A DNA stretch of 64,000 nucleotides. It comes from Pegea sp. RAD2-039 (lineage: Eukaryota > Chordata > Thaliacea > Salpida > Salpidae). The translations under genes and the position numbers were made by a program. The notes under the pieces are model-generated. The model was not told the origin of the DNA. It saw only the letters and a list, made by a program, of their open reading frames with translations, and made no database searches. Shown piece by piece: positions 47,331 through 60,931 of this stretch. Positions within the stretch are counted from its first letter, which is position 1. Each line of letters begins with the position of its first letter. The stretch covers positions 1 to 64,000 of the forward strand of contig JAQGEQ010000372.1 in assembly GCA_034620365.1 (NCBI GenBank). Direction: 5' to 3'.

Positions 47331-49780
47331 GACTAATACTCGTTGTGAAATGATAAATCTTAAATTTGCTATTGCGTTTGGTTCTCTACCAGGCAACTCT
47401 AGTACAAAATTATAAAATCAACAGCATTATTTTAAAGTTGACTGAAATGAGACTACTGAAATGCGACGTGTTAAATCTCTTCCTTTTTACATTTCTAAAT
47501 TAATTATTCAGACAACCTTGTTTATGTTTATTGTAAAAATTAAATAAATGTTATTTACAGGTAAGTCTACTTAACTGAAGTGTTATGGAAAAAAAAAAGT
47601 AAAAGGAAATTTTCTAGAATACTGTATGAAGATTAAGTCAAAGTAATTTATGAAAAAAAATGATGTTTAGTTTTAACATTTGATATCTAATAAATTATCA
47701 TAAATGTTATTTAACAATATTTCTAATTATCAGCGACGGTGTTCTATGAAATCATTCAGATGCAAATAAATAAATGATTTATTTTCATGCTGTGTAGATG
47801 GAAAAAATCATTGATGATTCTATACAAGATGATTGGAAACCATCTTATGCAGATTCTGAGTGTAGGACTGCCTTCGATTGATATGTGGTAATATAATCTT
47901 CTGTAATACAGTTGAACTGTAAAAAATTCTCCTTAATCAATAAATTGTATTGTAACTGACTTGACCACAGTTTTGTAATTGTGTTACAATTACAGTCGAC
48001 ATTAATTATTTGCATCTGCAGTGCTCTGGAGGAACACCCTTAACTATTCTGGTAGAACACCGAGCCTCCACGCAACTATTCTTTCTAATCCTTGGATCAA
48101 CATCAGAACTCTTGTTGGGTTAATTCAACTCTCTTTTTTTTCGTTATGACAATTATTCACCAAAACTTTGAATTATGTGTGATACTACTTTCATATCACT
48201 ATAAATAGAATGAATTTTTAGAATGAAACATCTGCTCTTAATAATAGATCCTAATTTACTTATCTTAATTTACCGAATTTATAATAATTTACATTAAAAA
48301 GTTTTACTTTGTTTTGAAATCTTTTGAAATCTTCTACTATTAGTCATGAAATGCATACTAAAGACATCAACTGATTTGTTGATACGTTCTTTAATACAGA
48401 AATTTAATCAAATTTTTTTATCAAAGAGTTTTGATTATGTCGAAATAAAAGTCTTTTAAAATTACAATGGTATTGATGCCAGCCAGCTAGCTTCTATTAG
48501 CTAAGTCTGTTTCAAAGATTTCTAACTTATCTATTTTTTCATAATGATGTTAAGACTTCGTTATTAGTAGCAACTCTTTTATTAGATTGAAATTTCGTCT
48601 CATAGACTTTATTCAGTAATAGAGTTATTATTGTTTGAGGATCAATTTTATTAAACTTTAATAATTGTAATAGGATGATATTTAGCTTTAAGGTTCCTTA
48701 TAATTTTCAGGTTCACAAGAAAGATTAAGTCGAATACCTTGAAAACGTCTTTTGAACCAATTTACTTAACTCCAAAAAGCATTTTCTGTAATATTTCAGG
48801 AAAAAAAACTGTTAACAAATAAAAGAAACAAAAAATTGCAAGTTAAAGAAAGATCTGAATACAGCTTAAAATAACACGAGTAACAGTAAAAGTAGTAAAG
48901 TCTTACTTTGACCGAGTCTGGCTCATCCACACATAGTATCAAAACAAAACTCAGGGAAATGTAGTTAGATAAGAAAGTAAGTGCAACACGTCAATAAGAT
49001 AAAGGGTATTTAGTATGACATGATTGATGACTTAAAGATGAAAAATTGTAAAAGTCATAAAATTCTTATAGCCTATATGTTCAGAAAAAATAGCCACTCA
49101 TAATGTTGTATCTCAAAACGTAAGGCTTTTTTAAGAATAAAATTGCTTACAGATTAAATTAAATCATTTTAAATTATAGAAGTTTTCTATTAGAGAGTTA
49201 AAATAAGTGAAAAGGTATAAGAATAACGAATTTATAAGTGAATGTATGAGTAAAATATTTGGTTCGTTTAAATAATGCTAGCTTCATATGTCTCAAAAGG
49301 AAATTTTTGAAAAGTACTTTTTTACTAAAATTTCTTGGTTGCAAATTTTCTAGTATAAATGAATTGAACTTGTTTGTATTTATTAATTACATCTTAGTAT
49401 ATCCAGAAAATGATTTATGTTAATACAAACACTTAAAGTGAAATTACAAAAACTTATTTTTACTTGTTATATAGGTACTTATATAATTGTACTACTTTGG
49501 TGAAAAGATATAAATGAAACAATTTGATTAAAATAAAATTAATAAGTTTCATTAAAGTTATTAATAAAATTTTGAATAACCTAGAAATTATTTTTACTTT
49601 TTTAATTTAAAAAAACTAAAAATTTTTTAAAACTTTGTGAATGTATATTTGGAATGTAATTAAATATATTCTTTAAATTTGAAATTTATATTTTATTTAG
49701 TGTTAGTTTTCAGTAGAGTATGATGTTTAAAAAAGAAGAGAAAGTAAACTATTTATACAACTTTTGTACGATTTGCAAAT

Positions 49781-49852
49781 GTCTCTATAGCTGAATGGTA
49801 AACAGCGCTGCCTATTAAGCAAACAGGCCGGGTTCAATTCCCGGGTAGAGCA
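49781..49852 (+). tRNA. tRNA-like sequence, copy c
   Basis: Plus-strand copy in the inverted block, from GTCTCTATAG at 49781 to the T-stem and GAGCA end. It has the same internal promoter boxes and the same imperfect stems as the other two copies. Confidence 0.5.
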
Positions 49853-50212
49853 ATATCAGTATTAACCCTTACCAGGTGGCAAAATTCTCCTAAAATGTTA
49901 CATGCTAACGCAAATGAGCTTAAAAAAAATCACAACAAGATGTTGTTGTGTACACATTTTTCTAAAAAAATTTTAACACTTTATAAACAGATATGTTTTT
50001 GTTAAATTTTTCAGTTAAAAAAAGTCAATATTACCGTTTACTACACCAATACAACCTTTGAAACTTAAGAAAAAAACTTTGAAGGGTAGTACTCAGCTTT
50101 TTGTGAATAAATACTCATTAAAAAATGATTTTTATAGCTTACAAATGTTATACTTTCACAGTAAATATCAAGAACTTTTTCATCTTTAAAACAATTTTTG
50201 ATTGAAGATAGT

Positions 50213-50277
50213 TTATTACAGTAAACACGATGAAGGGTGCCTGAAGAGAGCACCGCTTAGTAACGCACATTCTTACA
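50213..50277 (-). mobile_element. SINE 3'-domain remnant, block R1 copy c
   Basis: Inverted copy of the remnant at 4772-4835. Confidence 0.65.
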
Positions 50278-51055
50278 ATTAAGACATATTATAAATATTT
50301 AAGTAGGAAATATAGAAAGAAAAATATCCAAAACTTTACATTTTAGTAGTCTCTAACAAAGAACAATAAAATACATTTAATTCAAACAGTAAATAACCAA
50401 CTAAAATATATGTAAAAGAATATACATCATTTGTTATCAATCAAAATTGTATATTATACGTTAATTATTTTCAAAGAAAAAAATAATATACAGTAAAAAT
50501 ACCAACAGCACTTTAGGTTACAAGAAAAAATTAGAAAAATCATAGATGAGATGATAGTAAGTGAACGAAAATTTGAAATCCACAATGATGTCATCAGCCT
50601 TAAGTACTTAAATCAACAATTGTAGATAGAAATATACACAGAAAGTTGGTTGCTTCATTTTAACTATAAAACAATAAAGTAAGTTTGTTGTCAAACTAAT
50701 GTCGTGTAATGAATAAAAATAAAACAAGTTTTGTTAAAGGTTTTGCAAAATGAGTACACGATGTCAATTGTACCTTTTCTGAGTCTTTGTCTCTTTGTTC
50801 TTCTAGAGAACTTCTTCAAGATCCAGTGGAAACCAAACCATAGCTACAAAGAGGAAGTAGACAAAGAACAAAACAGCCAGGATCCATAGAGCCTGGCTGA
50901 ACCCTATTTAAGATTATACATAGTAAAGATAAGACTAAAATATATGCAAGAACAAATAGGTTAGATATTTATTAATTCTTACATTTAAACTGTTGCTAAA
51001 AACAAAATTATCAAATTTTCAAACTAATTTTACTTTAGATATCAAAAAAATTGTT

Positions 51056-51647
51056 TTAACTTTGATTATCTTCCAGATAATATGTCAGGTAAAGAAAACC
51101 ATCTTTGTCCTTGTAGGTCTCATATACTTCGGATATTAGCTGAGACGAATTAATAACAGTCTTCCTGTTGACTTTTAAGCCAATTACAAAATTTTTGCTT
51201 ATTCGTAAGTCCCGTCTATCAATAGAAGATCAGTTAAATGAAGTCTCACCTCATCATATAACTTGTTAATGTTTGTTATTAAGAAAATTCTTTATAAGGT
51301 TAAATTTTCATAGTACTGACCTAATAGACGACATAACGTCTAGTCCTGTACTATTTCCAAAAATAAGAACCTTATTATCTATTAAATTTGACAAAAGTCT
51401 TCCTTATAGTCCCTTTCAATAATCACCTATAGAAAGTTAATTTTATAGCATAAATGAATAAAATAATAGTTTTTTACTTACAGGTACTTTGAGAGGATGT
51501 TGCAACCGAAGTTTCTCAGCTTTTAAGCACCTTTGCTCTAAATAAAATAAAGAAATTTTAAACTGAGTTCAAAAAGTTTAAAATTAAAATAATAAGATCC
51601 TAAATTTACTTACTAAAGGTCCAACTTTTTTTAAACGATTTGCCCAT
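51056..51647 (-). pseudogene. ATG8/LC3-like gene, copy c, frameshifted
   Basis: Inverted copy of the same four-exon gene. ATG is at 51647 and the ancestral stop at 51056-51058. In exon 3 (around 51395-51400) one C is missing relative to copies a and b in the run encoding Asp-Leu-Leu-Ser. This shifts the frame and brings a TAA three codons later. Splice sites and the other exons are preserved. It carries Gly at residue 54, as copy b does. A sequencing or assembly error cannot be excluded, because the difference is a single base in a short run. Confidence 0.8.
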
Positions 51648-53555
51648 ATTGAAATAATTAATCACTAAAATTCTGAAAAAACTATTTGTTAAATATATTA
51701 AAGTGTTCTCTTATTTATTTTTTATTAAGACTAATAATAATATATGTTACTATCAAAACATAAAGTATTAAAATGTCCATTTTACTAAACAACAAATGTA
51801 AAATCAAAGCTAACTAAATATATTAGAAGCGGTTAAACAATTCATGAAATTTAAAAGTACTAAAAAATAAATTTTAATTTCTAAACGTTAATAATTTTTT
51901 TTCTACTAGCCCTATTAAGACTGCAATAAAGTGCTAAAATAAAAGAGCTATAAAAAACTAAAAATTTCAGGAACAATTTGAAATATTTATCTGAGTTTAT
52001 GCATAAAAAAAATTTTATCAAACTTTAAGTTTCTATCAATAATTCTGTATATAACTATTTAATAACTTATAAACTAACATAATGAAATTTGCATTGATTT
52101 TAAATTTAAAAATTACATTTGTTTTTTAAGATCATAAACAGTTTTGTTACGAGATTAGGAGTAACTAAGGTTAAATCACCTTAACCAAAAAATTGATTCA
52201 TTAAATTAGCTTATATCTTTTAGATGGGCTAAAATCAATTTCCACTATAAAGAAATTATAAATTAACCTAAAACTACAAAAATAGTATAATAATTATAAT
52301 ATTAATTAACATTGTTCTATTATTTTCATAGATTTTTAAACTTTATATTTACTCAAACTTGTGTCAGTTTATACAACGAATGTCCTTCAAAAATGAACTT
52401 TCTATACGAGTTTTTATGCGTAATGTACAGTGTTACATTAAATGTTCAGTATTCACAACCACGAAAAACTTATTCAAATAATGCTTTGTCATCACAAACG
52501 TTTAATAGAAATGTTCTTTATGTTTCTTTAGTTTAATAAAAGCAAATGAAAGCTTGAACCTTGATGAAAGGGATGCTGCCTATGTTCGGTACAGCTTTAA
52601 CTTAAGATTTCTGCTATTTATTATACAAACTCTATTATTTAAATGTTTTCATTTAAATTATTGTAAAAACTATTTTTATTTAACTTTATTTTTTAAAATT
52701 ATTTAAAAACGATTACTATTTAATGAATGGAAACTTAATTTTGTTACTGACTCTGCTTCAGTGGCACAAATTGAATTTGGCATCCAATATTATTACTTCA
52801 TCAAATATTCTACTGTGCTTGTCATAGTTGTACGCAGTTACAATTAACTTTGACTAAATCAATATAAAATATCTTTCTTCTGATGCTTTTCCGTTCATTA
52901 TTTTACTTAGTTATGAACATTCCTACATAGTAATTAAAAACCTTGCACTCTTGTCTCTATTTCTCGATTAATGTTTTACAATGATTTACTTTCGTTCTTA
53001 GCATCATCTTCGGACCTAAAAATAGAAGTACTTAACAAAGAAAGTTTAAGAAAAGTTAAGTTTTTTGTTTTGATATTTACTTTTCAAAAAGGAGAAAGTG
53101 TCATTTTTTCTTTATCAAAATAAAAGTTAAACAGGATGTCTGAAGAGAGAACCTCTCACCAAATAAGAATTAAATCCTTGTCCATCTTTCGAATTTCATA
53201 ATTATTCAAATTCAAGAAGCTCAGACGAAGTATAACTATCGCATTTATGATTAAGTTTCCTGCATACCAATCTCGTAAATGTTGCCTGAGCAGATTTGAT
53301 TTTTTTAAAATCACGATACAAGTTTGAATTGATTACAGAGTAAACAAGAACCAGTTACGTTGCCAAAAATATTCTTTTTTATAATGCAGTTCAAATTATA
53401 CTTACAGAAACTAAGACATCCGTTTTCTAAAACGATTTATGTTTTTGGATTTTACAGAAATAATCATGTTTAGTTTTTAACTAACTTTTACAAAGCAGTT
53501 AAGTTAGATACAAAAATGAATTCTCTATGTTAATACCTCTACTGTCAGTTAAAGA

Positions 53556-53768
53556 TTGTATTTTAAAGGTCACTTATGGTATTTAATTCAAGCTATTATG
53601 GATAAGTCTTCAGTGGAAAAAATTATTTTAAAAATTATTTATAAAATAAAAAATTTGCAAATTGTTATTCCTTTATATCAAGTTGTTTGGCCGAAATTTA
53701 GAAGAATAGATCCTTATGAGCATATTGCTCTCTGTCTCATGCTTAAAAATGTGTGTAAATATCTCTAA
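53556..53768 (+). other. Coding-looking frame, uncertain
   Basis: GHLWYLIQAIMDKSSVEKII and IVIPLYQVVWPKFRRIDPYE are open for 70 codons after an acceptor-like TTTTAAAG. They are also open at 1272-1484 (minus). The b copy (about 16870-17085) has a stop at the third codon after GHL. No family recognised. Confidence 0.2.
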
Positions 53769-56700
53769 AAATGCTGCTTATGAATATAAGTTTGTATAGG
53801 AAGTTTCTATATTCTGTGCATAAACAATTTTTATCAAATTATATATTTACAGAGTTATCGACAATCTAATAGATATTAAAGATGATTAATGTATTTTGAA
53901 TTTGCTTATTTATTTCAGCAGTTAAATTTTTCAACATTATTTAACAGAACTACATCTGTAAAAAGGATTAATCAGAGATTGAAGTTAGGTCGGAAGATGA
54001 AACTGAATCTTTAAATCGTGATAATGAACATCTTTCTTCAACATCATGATTAAAAATAAATTCTTCAAGATTTGAATAAGAAAAATTTTTTCATAAGCAG
54101 AAGAGATTACAATTAATAGAAGATGACATAGTCTTCAACAAAATATCTAAGTTTTTGGTCTGTTGAAAACTTTGAAAATAATGTTGATGTCCATAAAGCT
54201 ACAAAAGAAAACTTAAGGCTTTTATATTTTAAAGCTACAATGAAATCATATGATTTGAAAGTAGTTGTGCTTACATGACTCAACATGTTACTGTAGACCA
54301 AACTGACAGAGAAATTGACATTCAGATCGAAATTAGGAACTTGAACAGAATGTCACAGAAGAAGTAGAACATTCTGTAGTAAATATTGAAAGAAAGTAAA
54401 GAAATTTGTGTCAATGTTTAAATCATAAAATTTAAACTTTAAGAAGTTTACAAAAATTTTTCCATGACAACAACTATTTTGAAAAACATCAAAAATGTTA
54501 ACTAAACGAAATCACTTCATCTGCCGATTATGGAGTTGTTCTTCCATTATCTGGACTAATCACAGTCATCAATTCATCAAATCCTTAGAGTCAATTACTC
54601 CTTGAACGTTAGGAGAAGTTGTTGTGAAAAGATGTATTTCCTAGTCTGACAGCATCTAACATTTAGCTGGAAGTCTTTCAACCACTTCTGTCTTCTTTCC
54701 TCAAAATCTTTTTTTTAGTTTCCTTTAATATAAAAAAAAAAGTTTAATTAATGATAAAGAAAATTAGTTTTAGATAATATGAAAAATTTAAATCATTTGA
54801 TTTTGAACACTAAACGATACAAGCATGTAACTAAATATAAATAAACAACCAGATGAAGAATATTTTGAAAACAAAATAAAATCAATTCAAAGCTTGAATA
54901 AGTTTTCTATTTCAATTATATACAGAATTTCATGTAACAAAAATAAAAACTTATTTTTCTATTTTTTATAGTTTGTTTCACACAAGAACAAAATCAAACT
55001 AAATGTGTCAAGTATAAATAAAAGTAATTAAATTTATATTTTTGCTTCATTTAATAAATTTGTAAATATTGTTTCAAAAAACAAGATAAAAACCACCAAA
55101 TATTATCCTATCAGAAAACAATTCAAATTGAAAGATATAAGGATCTAAAAGAAAGTATTATATATTTTATAAATATCAAATAATTGTCAAATTGAATAAT
55201 TTATATAATTCATGAAAATATTTTGTCTATAAATTCATATTATATTTCAAAATAAATAACTTATTCTCATAAACTTTTTATACTTATAAGTTAGTTGTTT
55301 ATTATAGTTAAGTTTTGATTTAATGCTGATTTGAAATATAAAGGTAATTTTATATAAAAATTAATTTATTTAAAATATGATAAACTTGGAAGATAATCAT
55401 CTAGAAAATTTTTTGAAATTAAAAAAAAATTACCTAAAAATTCAATCATACCAAATCTTCCATGTTCATTAACTCCTAAAAAACTGAGTTAGTTCATCTA
55501 ATCTTCAACACTTAAAATAAGCATCTTTATCAATGATGCTGCCAGATGATGTCATCATAGAACACTTCTTTAATCTCCATCCTAACAAAAATTCAGTTAA
55601 TTGAAAGTTTTCTTTAAATTCAATTAAATCATAAATTGAGTTTTATTTGATATTTAAAGATTTGAAATGAATTTACAAATTTCTAAATTGAAATTTACTT
55701 AAAAAACGTAGATCATACAAATTTCAAGGATTAGAAATGATTATCAAAATATAAAACTTAAAAATTATTTAACAAATTTTATAAGTTGAAAATAGAAATC
55801 TTATTACTAGATGGTTTAAACTCTTTATTTTTCAACCGCTAGCTAGAGCTACAGGAATTTTGTAAACAAATATCTAATCCTAAATTGAATCTGATGATTG
55901 ATTAAAATTTATTATTCTTATAATTAACACTTATAAAATATAAAATCTTAATTGAAATTCTTTGGATTATTTGACAAAAAATTATTCCTATACAAAAGTT
56001 GTTAATAAAAATTCATGAAACATTAAATAAACAATAAAAAAATTTATAAAAAATTAAAAAATAATTTAAAATTTTAAACATTTGAAGATTAAAATAATAG
56101 TTAAATCAGAAAAAGTTTATAATCATTCAAATTTTAATAAATATATTTGTGAAAATATAACAAAAGTTTATAAATCTATAAGAAATTAATTTTTCATTAT
56201 TATATAAAATTATATATAAATCTTTTAGTAAATAAGTCAAGACAAAAAATAAAAAAAATAATTTACAAATGGGATCCAAACCTGAATCAGTAAAATGATG
56301 ACAAATTAAAAGATTAAATCAAAAACTTGTGATGAAATCACAGGTGATAACTGATGATGATGTAACAGCTAAAGGAAAATATTAAGATCTCCAATCTGTC
56401 CCATTCAATGATGCAAACATCTGCTGACGTCATCATATTCAATCACTTGTTTATTATATTGTTGATGGGAATTAATTTGGAAGTAGATTTTCAATAAAAT
56501 TGATCCTTTGAAATATTTCAGCAACTGCAAACTTCTGCAAAATTTAAATAAAGAAAATCTTGTGATGATAAATTCAGATCAGCCAGAGGTCTCAGAATAC
56601 CTTGAAAAAGAACAAAGTCTTGGAGCACTTTATGATTAACTTAACCTCCTTTTGGACATTATCTTTTTCTCACAGATCTCTGAATCTTAATCATCTTTTG

Positions 56701-58018
56701 ACATTGACCTTGACCTTGTAGCACACTATTTCTAATATTAACCAAGAGGTCATTGTCTCGGTAGCAACTCCAATATTTCCAACTAACTGCTGGAGGTTTC
56801 TATTAGTAGATTGTCATCACCTGTGATTAAAAGTTGTTGAAGTTTATGATTAATAAAAGACGGGACAAATAAAATGTAATAAGTTCACTGAAAAAAAAAT
56901 TGAACTCCCAACAGAAATTTAATAGGAAGAACAAAGTTTATATTTCAGGTGGGCTAATAAAGATTTTTATTAAAAAATATTACTTTAATAAATCACCATT
57001 GAGATTTTCAACAAAACTTTTCTTCAAAAAATCTGGTTTCTTTTTACTATAGAAGAATTCAATGATACTTATATTTTTGAATTGATTACTTTATGATCTC
57101 ATAAATAATGATTATAATTCTTCACATATTAACAAATTTAAAATGATTATTAAACCAAATTGAAAGAATTTCTATTGGGGCAAACACTATGATTCTTACT
57201 GAGATTACAAGTCAACGAAAGTTGGCTTGATGAAGATTTATACAACCACAATGAACCAACAAAAGGCTAGAGCTTCAAAAAAACTAACAAAAAAGGTTAT
57301 TTATAAAATTAAAAATATTCAAAATGAGTAAATTGAAATTTATTTAACAACTAATTATACTTTTTAAGTCTGTCACTCTCTATTATTAAGTTGAGTTTTA
57401 ATAAGTGGCTTTTATGGAGATCTAAGCGATCAACAATCAATATTTGTTCTTTACAAAATCTATAAAGAAATGACAGGGAATGCTATATAATAATAATAAT
57501 ATAAAATAATATAATAAACAGCAGGACCATGTAACACATTTCTCATTGACAAACACAACAAGCACAACACAAACTTTCAGTAGTAACAACACGTAGAGGA
57601 AGATCTAATTATTCATTTAAATTTGTAATTAATAAATGAATTTTAAACAAAACCCTTGTTTAATTAAACCAACAATCTATGTACACCTAAAAAATATTAT
57701 TTTGTAACTAAACATATAAAAGAATTGGGTCATCCAAATTCAATTGTAGCTTAACAAATAAATTTACTTCCAAATAAACTATTAGAATCTCAAATTATAT
57801 GGAGTTACTCTTCATAAATCTTAATAATTCCTATAGAAATAGATAAAGTTTAAATTTGAATTTGTAGCAAAATGGTTTAAAATGATTATTTATTTTATAA
57901 AAACAAAAATAACTTAAAACAAAATAATATTTAACATCTGTCAACGTGAAATGTACTTGAGAATTATTTAGATTATTACTGAATAATTAAACTTGCACTA
58001 AAATGGCGTTTCTAATTT

Positions 58019-58205
58019 TTTATTTATTTATTTATATATATAAATGCGAAGGAGGGTGCCTAAAGAGAGCACATCTCTCTAACACACATTCTCACGAGTT
58101 TTTTATGGTTTTTTCAGCAGTTTTATATGTCTCCACCTGGGGTCAAACCCGGTACTTCCTAGCTAGAAGGTAGGTGTAGTAACCGCTTCGCCACTAAGCA
58201 GGACG
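58019..58205 (-). mobile_element. tRNA-derived SINE, full length, inverted copy
   Basis: Counterpart of the SINE at 12444-12630 in the inverted block. Its box B has drifted to GGTTTGACCCC, which probably weakens pol III promotion. Confidence 0.85.
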
Positions 58206-58703
58206 AATTTTAATTTTATATATATTTCAATTATTCCAAATTCGACAAATTATTTTTTAATACCACTTTTAAGATTTATTCATAGTAAGAATATTACTTT
58301 ATACTAATCTTATTCATGTCTGCGACTTATATAAACTTTATTACAAAGTATATTGTCTTACAACTAATGTTTGATTACTATTATTACATGTTGTTTTTTT
58401 TTGTTTTCGGATATTGATTACTGTTATAACTATAATTTTACGTATCCCTTAACATCCATGTTCTTAAGACTCAGAAAGGTAGTTGGTTACCTTGTAGTAA
58501 AAATGTTCACTTTAGACTTATGTCTTATTTATTTACTTTAAAAAAGAAACTAGAAATAAACAAAAGATTGCTTTTTCATGTTTTCTTCAAAACTTTTTAG
58601 ATAGTGATATTCGAAACTATTTTGTTGTATAGAATTAACAATTTTTTCTGCAGTAGAGCTCCATGAAATATATATCTCTAGACTATTGTTTATTTTTTTA
58701 CAG

Positions 58704-58858
58704 GTATAGAATGTGAATTAAGAAATGTGTCTTTTAATGTAAACAGCTGTGAAGATTCTGGTAATAACTTGATAAGAGTTGAAACAATTGAAGGAATAAA
58801 ATATCAAAGAAGATTTTTAAAAGGTTCAAAAAAGCAACTGGAAATCTCTTTTAACTAA
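58704..58858 (+). CDS. Recurring terminal exon family, member 5 (best preserved)
   Basis: A good acceptor TTTTTTTACAG ends at 58703. It is followed by 51 open codons: IECELRNVSFNVNSCEDSGN, then NLIRVETIEGIKYQRRFLKG, SKKQLEISFN and a stop. The residue pattern is conserved in five places in the window while the DNA around it varies, which suggests a real protein family. I do not recognise it and cannot find confident upstream exons, so this is a partial gene or a relic. Confidence 0.4.
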
Positions 58859-58983
58859 AGATAAAGTTTGAGTTTTTTTTCCTGGAAATATTATTTGCTG
58901 ATAAACAAATTGATTTACAAAAAATCTAAAAAGTTATAAATTTTACTAACTTAAAATACAATTACTCATAATCTACGTTATCA

Positions 58984-59058
58984 TTATTTATTTATTTATT
59001 ACAATAAATGTGAAGGAGGGTGCCTAAAGAGAGCACCTCTTGCTAGCACACATTCTCA
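58984..59058 (-). mobile_element. 5'-truncated SINE, inverted copy
   Basis: Counterpart of the insertion at 11819-11892 in the inverted block, with the same truncation point and a TTTATTTATT tail on the plus strand. Confidence 0.75.
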
Positions 59059-60931
59059 CAAATTAGATCTGAACACTAAACGCTAACTCAAAAGTAATCA
59101 GGTTTTATTCAAAGAGTTTCCAAGTGAATTTCTAAGATTGTTTGTCAGAAAAGAAATCTTTCTTTCAACGGAAAAAACTTAACATAAAATCTTAAAAACT
59201 TAAAAATTGTAAAAACGGTTTGGGACCTCATATGTTGCAGATTAAACATTTTTACAAACAGTGCGTAAACTACATGTAAACCTACGTTAATTATTTAGAT
59301 ACAAACATTATTTTACTTCTTTTTTAATTGTTAAACATTCAATATTTTAGTATATAATTAATTTTAGATTTGTGCTGAAGCTTAAAAAATTCTTATTTTT
59401 TGATTAAACAGCTGATTAATAATATATTTGTAATGAAACTTCCAATAAATGGTGGATTATATTTTATTTCAATTTATGTTTTAGTCAGTTTCAAAAATTA
59501 GTAGTTATTTTAAAAATGAAGTGAAGTTTTTAATATTTTAATAAGCGCTTTTCTTTTCGTGACTTTTCTTATGGTGCCATATTGTCAATCAAACTTTTGT
59601 AAATATTAAACCAATATATCACAATACTTATTTGTTTTTTTTTTGCGCTTAAATTTCTCATAACTTTTGATAAAATATAGTTGATTTCATAAAAGAATTA
59701 TTTTATTCTAATGGAAACAATAGTTTCTGATTTTGGTTAATATTTCTAAAGGGCTTACATATTTTACAATAATGTTCAATAAAAAATTAATTCTTAAAAG
59801 CATTGTCTAAAATATGGGTATGTCTTAAATTAAGTTCATCAACCACTAATAGTTTTCTTTTCATATTTATTTAAATTTTGTCAATTTTGAGGGTAAAAAA
59901 TCAGTTTTAATTTAATAAAAATGTTTTGTTTAGAAAACAAACAACCAAATAATTGTTATTGGTTGCTAAAAACTGTTAAATCTTGTGAAATTATTTTATA
60001 AGGTGTTGAAGTGTAACAAAAATTCATTATGTTTCTTATAGGAATAGTAATAATTAAAAGTTGACTTACTTAAATTTATTTAAACATCTAAACTTCAATT
60101 CAGTTTTTTCAATAATTTTATGTGTAATTAATGAGTAAGTTACTTAAACAGTTTTATCTAAAGTTTATTCTATTAAACCATTATTAGGTTTTAATTAGTT
60201 GTTAATTTCTACAATATAATTTTTATAGGAATTTTTTATAAAATCATTTGCTTGAAAAAATTTCCATGAAGCACTGCATCGACTTTCAGGTTATCTGTTG
60301 TGATTGTGTCATAATTAAGAACAAGTGAGTTTGCCTGTTCATTATTAGTTGTAAATTTATTTATATTTATGGTATAAAAATTTTACAATTATTAATTAAT
60401 AATGGTTGTTTAATTATCAATAAATATTACCAAAACAAGAATTTCTATGAGAAAATAATTAAAATTACTTTTTGTTGCAAAAGATTTTTCATAATGATTT
60501 ATTGCTGTTAAATCAAAACAGCTTTTTCACTCATTAAAAAATTTTTCTTTATCCATAGCTTGAAAAAAAACGGTATTTTACAAAATTTTGCTTTATTTAT
60601 GAAAGTTTAATAGTAAAAACAAACCTACTATCTAAAATAAGTTTACTCTTGATTAAAAGCTAATTAGTTAAAAATCTTTAAATGATAATATAAGAAAATG
60701 TAGTTTAATTTAAAAAATATTTATTAGGAAATTAGCGCTATATAATATTTTTATATTAAAATTTATTTATTCTAAATATGCTTATACTCAGTTTGTAGAA
60801 TTTGGTTTTATTTTAATGTATTCTTACTTCTTCAACATGTTTATTACAATGATAAATTTATTCAAAAATTGCTATGTGGTTTTGTTATTTCAATCTGTGA
60901 TAAACCAATACTTTTAAAAGGTTGAGGAGCA

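Larger units (their letters stand above)
45779..48972 (-). repeat. Segmental duplication block R2, copy c (inverted)
   Basis: Reverse complement of 6068-9262. Its left edge near 45779 is the start of the whole inverted arm: sequence to the left is unique, and to the right it follows R2 then R1. Confidence 0.9.
48973..55039 (-). repeat. Segmental duplication block R1, copy c (inverted)
   Basis: Reverse complement of 1-6067; base 1 aligns to about 55039. It is flanked on the left by inverted R2 and on the right by inverted R3, so the R3-R1 junction found at 15600/15601 is also preserved here at 55040/55039. Its ATG8-like gene has a one-base deletion. Confidence 0.93.

Noticed and set aside
58660-58706. 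A 15-16-nt mini-intron, or a programmed frameshift, just before the recurring terminal exon
   Set aside because: The reading phases on the two sides do not match for such an intron, and the same break in several decayed copies is better explained by a relic of a normal intron or an old indel.
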